DNA of 64,000 nucleotides, taken from positions 18,898 to 82,897 of the forward strand of contig PDUO01000002.1 of assembly GCA_003008705.1 (NCBI GenBank), written 5' to 3'. This document shows, in pieces, positions 22,671 through 33,713 of the stretch. The DNA comes from Pezicula radicicola (Eukaryota; Ascomycota; Leotiomycetes; Helotiales; Dermateaceae). Numbering within the stretch: the stretch's first letter is position 1; each line of letters starts with the position of its first letter. The notes under the pieces were generated by a model. The model did not search any database. It was given only the letters and a program-made list of their open reading frames with translations, and was not told the origin of the DNA. The translations under genes and the position numbers were made by a program.

Positions 22671-24994
22671 AATGTTTGCAGCTGATAGCTGTAGTAGTTT
22701 TGGCTTTTATCCATCTCATACGTCGTACAGGGAAGCGGAGGACGCAGGACCTTTTCCGGAATTTAGATTTGAGCAACCAGGAAACAAGCCGTTGGTAGCC
22801 CAACTGGTTCCTTCTGATACCTACTTCGCTTTGGCGATAGACTTGCAGGTATCTCTTCTCCTATGAACTGTTCCTTAGGAAACTAGTTATTTATACTCTC
22901 TCGTATATTGGAAAGCCGTAGACATAGTATGTTATAGAGACCTGAGATCTTGAGGTCGCCGGGAGAAGGTGCAGTTGTTTACTGCTACTGTGTAGAAAGC
23001 TACCGGATGGTTGCACTCTTTCCGCCGCTCTAGTGCTAATTGGCGGTAGTTTGGATTCAAAATTGCACACTGTGAGCACGCGGTCACTGGTACTGGTCTA
23101 TTTCACCAAGGCGGCCTTGCGAATTCACCGAAGTGTCCGTTAGTGCAATCCATAAGTTTTATTTCTTGGTCCTGATGGAATTCGGCTAATGATGTGCTTC
23201 AGTCCAGATCAAAAAAGGATTGAACCTTTAGTCACAAATAATAAGAGAGGGCGTTCACTATCTTTTAATAACGCATCTTCCTGTAGTCCTTTCCTTGTAA
23301 CGACCTCCTTCATAGCTCGAGCTTATGGCTGGTTCTGTGCCTAAGTTGATATTGCTTCATGAAGAGTCATGTTCACCGAACTGGGGCGCAACTTGTTTCA
23401 TTGCTTTACCTGCTGCTCATGGAGTTCAATGAACAAGTCTTGGTCTCCAACACTCTGATGCGAACCCTTCAAAAGACAAGCTGACGCCTATTCCAGTGCG
23501 CTCGCGACATTTGCAGCTTGACCATTTGACAAGTCCGAAAGACAGTAATTCAAGGTTATCGAAACTGACTTCCTTAAAATAACGATCTTAATCTCAATCA
23601 TATATGCCGAGACCATTGGTGTTACTCTTGTGGGCATCGTCTCTACCCGGAGTATTTTCATGGCTCAAAAACCTCTGGAAATTCCTTATAATCCCATAAA
23701 ATAACGGAAGTATTAAAAAGACTTACTCTCCCCACATCAAGGGCGGCCTCCATATCTTTTAGTGAGCACTTTCTGTGCTTAGAATCTCTCGAAAAATCTA
23801 CCTACAGTATCGAGAGTGTGTAGAAGACTACTTTCCCTCACCAACTTCAAAGAACAGGATAATAGCGCCAATGAATTTTACCCAAAGCCAAAGCAGACCT
23901 CATCTATTCCGCTGTAGATCCGAATCACAAGACCCCACGCTATTTGGAATAGAGTTGGCCATTTCAACTGGTGATACTAGGGGAACTTCTCAAGGGCTGC
24001 AAACTCTAGTCCTCTAACTTCAATCCCTTTTCTCTCGCTGCCTTATCGAAACTCGTCGTTGAGTACTGGGAAAAGACATTGTTCTATGTCCCGGAGACGG
24101 CCTGTCCAATATTCCAAGTCGGAAGATAATATCTGTCTCTGTTTCATGATATTGATGTACTGAATGTTGAGATATACCGATTCTAAATGACTTGTGGTAT
24201 TTCACTCCTCTCCACTGTGAATCACGAGTTATCGATCATCTTGAGTGAGAAGACTACTCGGATGTTATACGCTCTAAATTATGCTGAATGAAGTAATTTT
24301 ACGGTAGTGAAGAGTAACTACCTCCTAGTCTTCACAATCCTACGAGACATACCCAATTAAAAGGATTATCCCTAGCCTATTAGCACTATCATAGTGGAGA
24401 ACATGGGCCAATTGACTTTCCCTCTGAAGAAGGTGACATTATCTTAACGGAAAGCCATCTTCAATCTCTGGTCGATCTTGAGCTTTCTCCCCAGAACTTG
24501 ATATACTTCGTAGGTGCCACAGGGCTGCGTAAGCTTTCCCTTCCGAGTAAAGCCAGAAATCCTGTGCATGTACGAGTATAATGCTTATAATCGGATTGTA
24601 GGCCTATCATAACATTCCATTGCGCCTGGGTAATAAAATCAAAGAGTAGCTTCGGAATGCGACATTGTTGTCGTCACAATAAAGCCTAGTCCGTGTAGTT
24701 CGGACCGTGCCGGTCGGTGTCTGCTAAAATGGAGCATTTAATAGCTTTAAATTTACCTTACTCGTATCAAATCAAGCGACGATGATGCAAGGTGCTCGCT
24801 TGGCATACGAAGTAACCTCGTAAGCAACTCCTGCAGAGTAAGCTGAGTAATATTTCGGAGTATCTTCTACAGTGCTTTCAACGCCTTTATCAAATCGTCT
24901 CCATTCACATTGCTCAGGGAAGGTTCAAGAGATGCCAAGCCATCAAGCATGTCCGTTAAAACGTCATGCCATGCCTGTCTTTGCTGTGAATTGA
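22671..24994. other. Gene-poor region, no confident gene
   Basis: A 64-codon frame from 22672 (MFAADSCSSFGFYPSHTSYR) reads like coding sequence up to a possible splice donor at about 22848, but I find no continuation and no family. The rest has only short frames on both strands. It may hold decayed genes, but none can be named. Confidence 0.35.
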
Positions 24995-24998
24995 GCTA

Positions 24999-25138
24999 TC
25001 CCTTAGTGCGTCAAGTGTTTCATTGGACAAGGATTTAGTACCCCCGGATTCTCCCCGGATTTTTACCACTAAAAATGTATGTATTTTGTGGTGCACGTCA
25101 GGGGAGTCTTCCTGTAAAACACTTGACGCACTAAGGGA
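24999..25138. mobile_element. MITE-like element with perfect 22-bp TIRs
   Basis: Perfect 22-bp terminal inverted repeats beginning TCCCTTAGTGCGTC (24999-25020 and 25117-25138), separated by 96 bp and flanked on both sides by TA (24997-24998 and 25139-25140). The palindrome extends over those TA bases and two further bases each side (AGC-type), to 24995-25142. Length 140 bp, no coding capacity. A TA duplication and short TIRs are typical of non-autonomous Tc1/mariner-type elements. No second copy was noticed in this window. Confidence 0.7.
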
Positions 25139-25261
25139 TAGCCTATGCAATACACTCCTGACCATTACACATACTATAGATGTTGTCATCACAGGCTAGA
25201 CACTGATGCGAGGTTCAGTTTGCTCTTCGGTTTAATATATGATAATTGTATTACTATCCCA

Positions 25262-25812
25262 CTAGTTCTGCGCCGGTTTACTCAGTGCCGGCTGTCGAAA
25301 TACGGTCTTGAAAGGTAGAACCCGTACACTTTCCCAGTCCCAAATTCGCTCCTTCACAAATACGTCCTTTTCTAGGGTTGCCTTAACCATTTCGGGACTT
25401 TCCGCATTTACAACCATGATTGACCCCACGAATGGTCTTATTCCTTCCTTGACATGTTCCTTGAAAACAGGGCCTGTATTGTACAGTTTAGTCTGATTAA
25501 CTATTGACGTGCAGTAGCAGAAGAAAAGATGGCGGTAACACATACCTGCCCAGGACACAAAGCCAGATTGATGGAGCTTAATAAAGTTCTTTGAATGAAC
25601 TGGGCGTATTTGAAGCCGACGCTCAAGCTGTACGTAATTAGCCAAGATACCACCAACGATTCTGTTTTGTGAAAGTCATAAGAGATAGAAAGGTGGCTTT
25701 ATTGACTTACTACTCCAGGCTTGTCCATAAGAATGACTAGCCATTCCGAAATTGGTGCTGGCACTGACAGAGATGCTGTGCTTCTAGTGATCTTATGTGC
25801 TGCTAGGGACAT
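25262..25812 (-). CDS. YCII-domain protein
   Basis: Small YciI-like (dimeric ferredoxin-like fold) protein of about 140 aa. The start at 25812 gives MSLAAHKITRSTASLSVPAP, an N-terminus rich in Ser/Arg/Lys that could be a mitochondrial presequence. It continues EWLVILMDKPGV, then after an intron LERRLQIRPVHSKNFIKLHQ, then after a second intron VKEGIRPFVGSIMVVNAES, and DVFVKERIWDWESVRVLPFK. The family-typical PH..H pattern and the F..D..V..G.W....I.PF tail are recognisable. YCII proteins are generally of unknown or lyase-like function. Whether it belongs to the biosynthetic cluster is unknown. Confidence 0.8.
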
Positions 25813-28189
25813 CGTGGGCGACTTGGCTTAGCAACTGGCATTGGGAATGTTCAGTAAGGTTATATTAGAAAACTCTGGCCATGCCAACAATATTACATAC
25901 CTTGAAAGAACTCTAATCATGACAAATTGTGTTATTAAGTCGTATTGCATATAAGATAACTAATATTTCCACACTTTCAATGTCCCTAAATTTTAGTAAG
26001 CCAAAGACAGCATGCCCTTCCACCTAAACCAGACCAGGGGATAGGTACCCGTCATTTGGGTTCTACTAACTCTACCTATCCATGGTTTACCTATAGTGGA
26101 TACCACGGGTCTTGGGTAAGCTACTTACTACTTCCGGTATGTCAGTCATCTCCTATTAGCGGTGACGGCCAAAGTATTATACTATGTAAAATCCGGAAAG
26201 GGATATCCATATTCTAGCATTATTCCTCCTTCTGACCTACCAACTTTATTCGCAATTTACCTTTCTCAGCTGAAGAGCTGAAGCATTTGTAATAACTGGA
26301 TAGTGAGTAAGACATGTGACCTTTAAAATCAGCCTTGTGATTAAGGTCTGAACAAATTCAATTACTATAGTATTATAGCTTAAACGGGTGTACTTAATAC
26401 GTTCACCAGTGCCGAGGCGGCACTTTTGAGATCATGTACGCAGATGATCTGACACTTTTTCTTCGAAGGTTAGGTGTGATAGCGGGACATTCCCCGCACA
26501 TCATTAAAGAAAAGTTGGGTCATTCACTTGGGCTTACTTCCAAGGTCTAGATGCATATGCGGTCCTCAGAGGTACAAGATGCAGATGTAATAAGAAAGCC
26601 TCTCTAGCTTCTGGTAGCCAAATGCAAGCACACTCATATCCAATTGAACTTTTAGAAAGTACTTTGAAAGCACAACCGTCACATTGAACGAGATGTCTTC
26701 CTACGTTTCACAGTGGGAGACCACGGACCCTGAGCCACTTACTCGAGAATCTCTTTTGGGCTTCTGGATGGCAAACTATCTTATATCAGTGAGACCAGAT
26801 TTGCGTCTCGTGAAGTTCAGGTTGAATTGCTCTAGCTCTTTGTCCTTCATATGATTGAAAGCATGGTAAGCTAATACAACCACCTATCAGTAACGCCAGT
26901 CAGCAGTGGCGGGAGAGTTAGAGGACACAAAGTTGATCATAACAACTTCACTCGAGTCTGCGCCATGGATTGTGGAATATTAGCTAAATAGGTTGTTGGA
27001 GTAGAAGGCGGAAAGCCGGGAGAAGGCACAAAGAACAATCTAATACATGGAATACTCCCCTTGTGACTTTTCATGCTAGGTCTCCAATAGATATCTGAGG
27101 TTTTGGATTGTATTTGTCAGTAATGAGACAATCAACTTTTGGTATTCTGCGCAAAACGATTACATAGAAGTTGTCCTATCAATACAACTGTATATTTAGA
27201 ATATGAATGTTTTGATAAAAGTATGAACCTTTTGATCATCATGTGCCCGCCACGTATCATGAGTTGCAATCCCCTAAGAAGTCGAATAAGATGCTTCAGT
27301 TTCTTCTGTACGCCATCTATTCCTCCGTCTTGTCCAAAAAGCTCGTGTGCACAGTCTCCAGAGGCATTACGCGGAGCTTGGAGGGATCCAACGTGCCCTA
27401 TATTTCTCCTTCGTCAGTTTGGGGTATCATTTGTATTGAAACAATCATGTTTCTTCATACCATCTCTTGTATCGCTCTCTCCACCTGGTCGATGCTACTA
27501 GCCCGGCAAGCAATTATGCTTCTTGGAGAATCTTTTTCCTCTGATAATACTTGTCCCGCAAATGTTGGCTCTAATCCAATGTCTTGAATCTTTCTGGAGT
27601 CACTAATGAATACCAGGCTGTAGCAATAGCAGTCATTAGTTCAGTGACTTATTTCATCTGGAAGTATTCAATTCAAAAGGCACTTACTACTCATGGATGC
27701 TTCTTCTTGTACTAAAAACTGCAGCGGTGCGGAAGGGCCGTGTGTTCCGGAACGACAGCTGAGCTAGACTTTTGAGGCGAGTGAAGGACATCGTGAGTAA
27801 CCTAAATCTGTGTATCCCAGATCACTAGATCGCATAGCTCAATACTTGTATATAACCAGACTCTGGAGCACGAGCACCATTTTCTAACTGGAGTAATCCG
27901 CCAACATCCGCTGCCGTCAGCCGTCATCTGCCTTACTCAGCCTGTATGTATCTCTCACTAGCCCAAGAGGGGCAGGTATCAGCAGGGATCTGACACATCC
28001 ACTTGCACACTTGTTTCCTGTCAAATAATTAGGCAATGGAGTCACCGTTCAACGTCAACGCAAGACAAGTACTCAATCAGTACTCAGTACACGTCGCCAA
28101 ACCTAACCCTTTTCAGCCCCAACGGCGTTTTCACGCTGGGTAACCATGTGCAAGCGCAAAGGCTTCCTAAGCGAGCTTAAGGAAAGCAA
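25813..28189. other. Gene-poor region, no confident gene
   Basis: About 2.4 kb with no recognisable protein. A plus-strand frame at 27243-27587 is open for 114 codons and has hydrophobic runs, but I cannot assign it to a family and it has no convincing exon structure. The region may contain decayed coding sequence. Confidence 0.4.
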
Positions 28190-28965
28190 TGTATGAAAAT
28201 CGTAGGGCAGCGGTCAAAACATCAGAAATTCGGTCTTCTACAATGCTCGCTTCATATTTGCGGCGAGTAAAAGCTGCGATCTCCCCAAGCTCATGCGTTG
28301 TAAACAAAGTCAACAGTGACCAAGAAAACCTTGCTTGTTATGTCTCAGGTCCTACAGAGGTTTGTTCATGGGATTTTGCGTCCATTTTATCTCGTACTAA
28401 TGGATTTAAGATGCCCCTCTTAGAGGACATAATAAACCAGAGACTGGAGACCATCAGCCATTGTTTTCCAGAGCGAACGGCAAAAGATGCCCACATTGCC
28501 AGCTGAGCTATAAAGGGCTATACCAGCAGAGCGATGCTTTGGCGTTCGGTCTTCTCGGTCTTCTCGGTCTCGGTATCAATCATGGAGAGCGTATTGCAAT
28601 TAGCCTGAGCAACTGTGTTCAATATGCTGTAGTAGGAAAGGCTCCCAAATAGCTAGAATCTATACTTGCTGATCTCTATGAAAGATATCACATGCATGCT
28701 TCAAGATTGGAGCTATTGTAGTTCCATTGACCTTAGCTTACACGCCTGAACAGGTCACGTCGGCGTTACATCACATCTCTGCGAGTACCGAAATCACTCT
28801 GCCCTACAAGCAACCAATGTCAACCGCACCGTTGCTGTCTGAGGGTTTGGGAGGCTGCAATAGCTCTTCCAGAACAGAAATCGTGACATCAATACCCTCT
28901 CTCTGTCAGATAATACTTATAGATAATTCTGGCGGTCAGGTGCAGAAATCTGATTATCGCTTTAT

Positions 28966-30510
28966 ATTTATCTTAATAGGACTAAGTAGGATGTATAGTT
29001 AGGAGCCCCTAAGAACACGTAATATTTTCTTACATAGACGAGATTCTAAAACTAACTACGCTAGAATTAGACGCATGCAAACCGCCGCTTTCGCCGGATA
29101 TAAAAGTCGCATCTTAACATCGCTCGCCGTTCTTCTACCTCACGACGCTCGGCGCCTCGAACTCCATAGACAATTTGGCCCTTCTCCCTTAATTCCGCCC
29201 CTCGAGCACCCCTCTAGCGCCCCGCCCTCCCTGATCGCCTAGGTCGCTTGTACGGGGACCACGCGAGCGAGCTATAGGGCAGCTTTAACCAGAATCCACC
29301 ATCGCCCTTCGCATCAATGCTAGTTAGTGGCTGGAAGCACAACTAGCGTCCCTAATAGCAGCACCTCTAGAGCCTTAGGAAAAGAAAACCCGAGCTTATA
29401 TTTGATAATTGTCGGTATCGAGAAACTAGGATCAACTTTTTTTTGGGTAAATACCACCAGCGATCTCGGAGCAATATTCGGATATAATGTCGACTGGAAA
29501 TATTCCCCCACGGACTTATCGTTCTGCCAAAGCTGCCCAGCTGCTTGCAAAACGGGCTCAGCTTGCAGATGGCTCAATTTATGTCAAGCATGGGACGGCT
29601 CAGGAGATTCAGAGAGAGACTGAGGCTATCAATTTCGTTCGCCAGCATACATCCGTCCCAGTGCCTTCCGTGATTGAAACTTTCATTGACGAAAACCCAA
29701 CCGCGGAAACTAGCTGGTTTTCTATGAAGGAGATCCCGGGTTCGTCGCTCGCCACCGCGTGGGCAATCATGACTCCCATGGCTCGCTGCAAAACCAAGGC
29801 AGATCTTCAAAATTATTTGCTCGAGATGCGAAATATCCCTCCTCGGAACCCATTCTGCATTGGCTCTTGCAGCGGTGGTCCCGCATACGATCATCGTCTT
29901 AATACCGGTTTCCCTTGTGGTCCTTTTGCATCGGAGTCAAATTTCAACGATTATCTTGTTGCTCCCGTGGCAAAGTGCCCCAAGAAGGAACTTATTAGCT
30001 ATTATCGCCAGCAAATGGCGGATGATCATGGACTTGCGTTTACCCATGCCGATTTAGATGGAGACCATATACTTGCCGATCCAGCTACAGGGAGGATAAA
30101 TGGTATTATTGACTGGGAAATGGCCGGATGGTGGCCGAAATATTGGGAATACACCAAATCTAGGTTCGGAAGCAGACACCAGTCATGGTGGGTGGAATTA
30201 ATGAACAATGTCTTAACTCCATGCCTACACGAGTTGCGGGTCGAGAAGGATTTACAGGAGTTTTGATAGGTAACTTTACAAGCTCAAACAAATATATTTT
30301 ATATTTCAATATACTGAAATTCGCAACACAATCTAGCCCAAGCCAAAGACCCTAGCTAAAAAACCAAAAAATGTCTCCAATCACTACTGCAGTAAAGTCT
30401 TGGACTCTGACTAGTTCGCTATTCGTGCTCTTAGTCTTCGCTCAGCCCACTTCGTTACCCAAGGCAGCATGCTTAACTCAAAAGTATTTTAAATAATACT
30501 GATATTGTGG
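28966..30510. other. Insertion/replacement inside the acyl-CoA synthetase
   Basis: Segment lying between the two homologous halves of the ligase pseudogene. It begins AT-rich, passes through a distinctly GC-rich stretch at about 29060-29290 and then holds the APH-like ORF. No terminal inverted repeats or target duplication could be seen by eye. It could be a transposition remnant, an ectopic rearrangement or a deletion plus insertion. Confidence 0.6.
29487..30266 (+). CDS. Aminoglycoside phosphotransferase (APH)-family kinase-like protein
   Basis: Intronless 259-aa ORF of the fungal APH/choline-kinase-like family. It starts MSTGNIPPRTYRSAKAAQLL. The N-lobe has the YVKHG lysine and ETEAINFVRQHTSVPVPSVI. 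The C-lobe has FTHADLDGDHILADP followed by GIIDWEMAGWWPKYWEYTK. In this family the catalytic loop normally reads HxDxxxxN, but here the eighth position is His, not Asn, so metal binding may be impaired. The DFG-equivalent IDWE is intact. The start is the first ATG compatible with the conserved N-lobe and may be internal to a longer original gene. It lies within the interrupted acyl-CoA synthetase. Fungal members rarely have known substrates, and antibiotic resistance should not be assumed. Full length and open, so possibly expressed. Confidence 0.72.
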   Translation: MSTGNIPPRTYRSAKAAQLLAKRAQLADGSIYVKHGTAQEIQRETEAINFVRQHTSVPVPSVIETFIDENPTAETSWFSMKEIPGSSLATAWAIMTPMARCKTKADLQNYLLEMRNIPPRNPFCIGSCSGGPAYDHRLNTGFPCGPFASESNFNDYLVAPVAKCPKKELISYYRQQMADDHGLAFTHADLDGDHILADPATGRINGIIDWEMAGWWPKYWEYTKSRFGSRHQSWWVELMNNVLTPCLHELRVEKDLQEF

Positions 30511-31770
30511 GCAGGGGCATGGACGTGAGCGAACTTGGTGTTCTTTGCTTTCCGCCTCCATTTTATCACTGTTTTGGACTTGTTCTTGGTTTACTAGCAG
30601 TGATGACCTACGGTTTGAATCGAAATCATCTTTTCTTGCCGCGATTAGATTATTTTGGCTGCGCTATATATCTAACATTTTGGATAGGGGCCTGTATTAC
30701 ACTACCTTCGGAAGCATTTGATGCAAGAGCAGTACTGGAGCGTATCAGAAGAGATCAGCCAACTGCTCTCTATGGCGTTCTTACAATGTTCCTAGCAGAG
30801 TTATGCTGTGAATTCAATTTTGTTCCTTTAATTCCAATTTACAGACCATGATCCTTACTATATGAAGACTTCACTGGCGAGAGTGGACTAGCTTTCTCGA
30901 GCCAAAAGACTTAAAGAATCTGCGGACGGGAGGCATCGGAGGCAGCCCAATCCCGGCATAACTACGACAGACTCTTCACGAAAAGTTCAACCTCATCGAC
31001 CTTGTGAAATGCTATGGTCTAACTGAAAGCTCACCTATCATCTGTATGACCTCCGCCTCTGACAATTTGGATAAAAAAAACTGGATACTGTAGGTATGGT
31101 TCTACCGTATACGGCAGCTAGAGTCACAGCTCGTAGTAACGCAACGAAAGTTTTGAAGCGAGGAGAAAAGGGGTAACTCCAAATATGCGGCTGCTGCGTG
31201 ATGAACAGGTACTGGCAAGATTAGTATCATACCTCCGAAGCCATGATTGTTCAGAATGTCGAGCAGGCAAGTGAAATCTTCACACAAATATGGCTTCGCT
31301 CTGGACATGAAGCTCTGATACGACAAGACGGTTACATAGAAAATTACGGGTCATATAAAAGACAATATAATTCGCGGTGGTGAGAATATTTACCCGCCTG
31401 AGGTTGGAGATGTTCTTCAACATCTAAAAATATCGAATGTAAGTGTTGTAGGGCTACCGGATGTAAGATATGGCAAAGTTGTTGCGGCATTCATCATAGT
31501 CAAGGATGAATTCCATATACGAAAGAATCATAAGGATGGAAAGCAGATGATAGATAGCAGTAGAGAAGAGTCTAGGTTGCTGATGTCTGCTTTGACAGAG
31601 GAGGATGTCAAGGCCTAGGTGCAGACTCGACTAAACAAGACGATGGCTCCAAGATTGTGTTCTGGTCCACCAAGATGCCCCTGACAGCTAGTGGAAAGAT
31701 TGAAAGATACAAACTCGAAGAGTCGGGAATAAAGCTTGTGAAGGTACAGGAAGTTAAAGGAGAACTCTAA

Positions 31771-32452
31771 AGTCTGGAAATACTATTTCCACTCATCTAC
31801 CATAACCCTGCACTGTGATCTCTCTGTTGAAGATTCTGTTGTAGGATGATCTCAAAATTCCTTGCCATTGAGTGTACCGTGTGACACATACAGAGAACGG
31901 CCCTAAAATGATAGCCTATGCTCACCCCGGTAATAACACCATTGTGTTTCCCCAGGGTGCCTCTATCAGTTCAACCCCAAGCGCCTTCGAAGCCCTAAAT
32001 CATCGAACCCCATCTATGATCGACTAAGACATGCGCATATAGGTTGCTAAGTAATGGTGACATTGCACAGAATAGGTGGGGTCCGGCTCTAGTCGTTGGA
32101 AAATGCTATTTCTTAAGCACGGATTACGACGAAGGCATTACCAAACATCCATGATCCACTTCCACATCAGAAAGGAGTTCGATTGCCCCCCCAAGTCATT
32201 CCCGTCTTCATGTGCAGAGGTCCACAAGGGAAGGCTGTTCCAGATTTGCGCTCGCTTAAATAACTTTCATAAATTTGTCTTTTTATGTACTCGTAGCAGG
32301 CGAATATGTAGATATACAAGTTTACCACGAAATAGGTAGCGTTGCTTGCTAAATATCGAGATAAGCTTGTACCTTATCCGAACAAACCAAAATAGTATTA
32401 CATCTTCACCATCTGTACAACAGCTAGTAGCAGATAGTACCTTTCAGCGACA
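31771..32452. other. Intergenic between two pseudogenes
   Basis: About 680 bp with no supported gene. Short frames only. Confidence 0.4.
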
Positions 32453-33713
32453 ATGTCGACTTCAGAACAAGATCCAAACCATGTATACTACCGAGCAGGT
32501 GGATTTGAGCAATCACGTCCAATTCTGAGGGTTAGGGTTAGGATGCGGATGCCAAGGAGACCTTCGATTTCATCCCAATTGTGGATGTGACTGATGTGTC
32601 GTCTCCAAATCTGGAGGCTCGGAAGAGGTTGGCAGTCGGGGTTGGACGCGCTGTGATAAGTTGGATTCTTCTATGCTGGTGAGTTTTCGAGTAATGAAGG
32701 AAATGAATGATAGCGACGTCTATGTTCCTCTCCACAGTAAATCCTCCGGTGGATATCAAACTTATGAGTATGCCTACCTTCTCTACAAAACTACGTTTGC
32801 TCATTACATTAATTGACACAAATTTGTAGACGAGTCATTTGCTGTAATCAAAACGTTCTCCGCACTGCCATTCGAGACGAAAGTAAGTGTTTCCTCGCTT
32901 GGTTATTTCTATTTCGTCTGCTAATCTCGGTTAGAGTAAATACAACATCAATCAAAGCCCTTCATTTAATGGATATATGCCGTCCAAGACTCACGAGAAG
33001 AATGCGCCAGACCGTGACTAGTTTGCGTTTGGGACAGACTTCACAGGTCCAGAGCAGGAGGTGACTAAGATCCCCCCTCCAGGATCCGTGTCTCAAAATC
33101 AATGGCCAAACGACATACTCCCGGAATTCAGGGAGGTCATCTATGCATATTGTCAGTTTCAGTTGTTGCTTAAGATGAATAGAATTTAATCAATCTACAG
33201 ATCGAGAATGTTATTCCTTCGCAAAGCAACCAATCCACATCTTTGCACTATATCTTGGCCTGGAAGAGACAACATTTGACTAAACTTTCAATGCTCCACT
33301 GACAGACATTCTCATTGAACACCATTGTACTGCAGACAAAGCGGACTAGGAAGAGATACTTTTCCGCATGCTGACTTCAGTGGTATGTTGCCACTGTAAA
33401 GCCATCAAAGATAATACTGAAACGTCACAGCATTCACTCTACTTCTGAACCAAAGTAAAGTTTTCCCTTGTGGCAGAAGATAGTTGCCAGATCTAATTGT
33501 TTCTCAGATGATATCCCAGGGCTGGAGGTCTTCAACGTCAATGGGATATAGGTCCCAGCACCACATCACATTGGAAAGAGGTACATAACCGCATTGACGC
33601 ACAATACGCCTGCCCATCCTTGGGTCAAGCAGTTGAAGGCTTCTAGAATCAAAGAAGAGGATTACAAATGGGAACTACTTGCCCAACCTTTTCCTAAGCT
33701 AGACGACAAGTAG
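32453..33713 (+). pseudogene. 2-oxoglutarate/Fe(II) dioxygenase pseudogene (IPNS-like)
   Basis: Remains of an isopenicillin-N-synthase-like non-heme iron oxygenase. From the ATG at 32453 (MSTSEQDPN) the reading is broken. The DIOX_N-type block follows as VDVTDVSSPNLEARKRLAV, then DESFAVIKTFSALPFETK, KYNINQSPSFNGYMPSK, DILPEFREVIYAY and FAKQPIHIFALYLGLEETTF. The first half of the iron site (His-x-Asp in PHADFSAFTLLLNQ) survives across a probable intron. The tail LEVFNVNGI, THNTPAHPWVKQLKAS and KWELLAQPFPKLDDK ends at TAG 33713. Several in-frame stops and frame changes interrupt it, and the region around the second iron-binding His is not recognisable. Non-functional. Such enzymes are common tailoring oxidases, so it may be a lost cluster member. 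Confidence 0.85.
32526..32542 (+). repeat. Short interstitial telomere-like tract
   Basis: GAGGGTTAGGGTTAGG: about two and a half units of the TTAGGG telomere repeat used by most filamentous fungi, lying just inside the dioxygenase pseudogene. It is so short that chance cannot be excluded. Confidence 0.4.

Larger units (their letters stand above)
28190..31770 (+). pseudogene. Acyl-CoA synthetase (AMP-binding) pseudogene, split by insertion
   Basis: Fragments of one adenylate-forming ligase run in order. The 5' part has a basic N-terminus (YLRRVKAAIS), then YVSGPTE, PLLEDIINQRLETI and YQQSDALAFGLLGL. It continues with AYTPEQVTSALHHISAS and CQIILIDNSGGQVQ, stopping near 28965. Homology resumes near 30515 with LCFPPPFYHCFGLVLGLLA and EAFDARAVLERIRRDQPTAL. 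Then come LRTGGIGGSPIPA, FNLIDLVKCYGLTESSP, IIRGGENIYPPEVGDVL, and finally PLTASGKIERYKL before TAA at 31770. The AMP-binding signature region (TSGTTG-like, roughly 85 residues) is missing, being replaced by about 1.5 kb. There is an in-frame stop at 30959-30961, and several frame changes follow. A repeated ggtcttctc block near 28550-28570 duplicates codons. Non-functional. It may once have activated an acid for the neighbouring CoA-dependent enzymes (inference). Confidence 0.88.

Noticed and set aside
27243..27587. 114-codon plus-strand frame with hydrophobic stretches
   Set aside because: It could be a membrane-protein exon, but no motif, partner exon or family could be found on either strand.
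29487..30266. Antibiotic-resistance gene
   Set aside because: APH-family folds are abundant in fungi without resistance roles, and the catalytic loop is altered.
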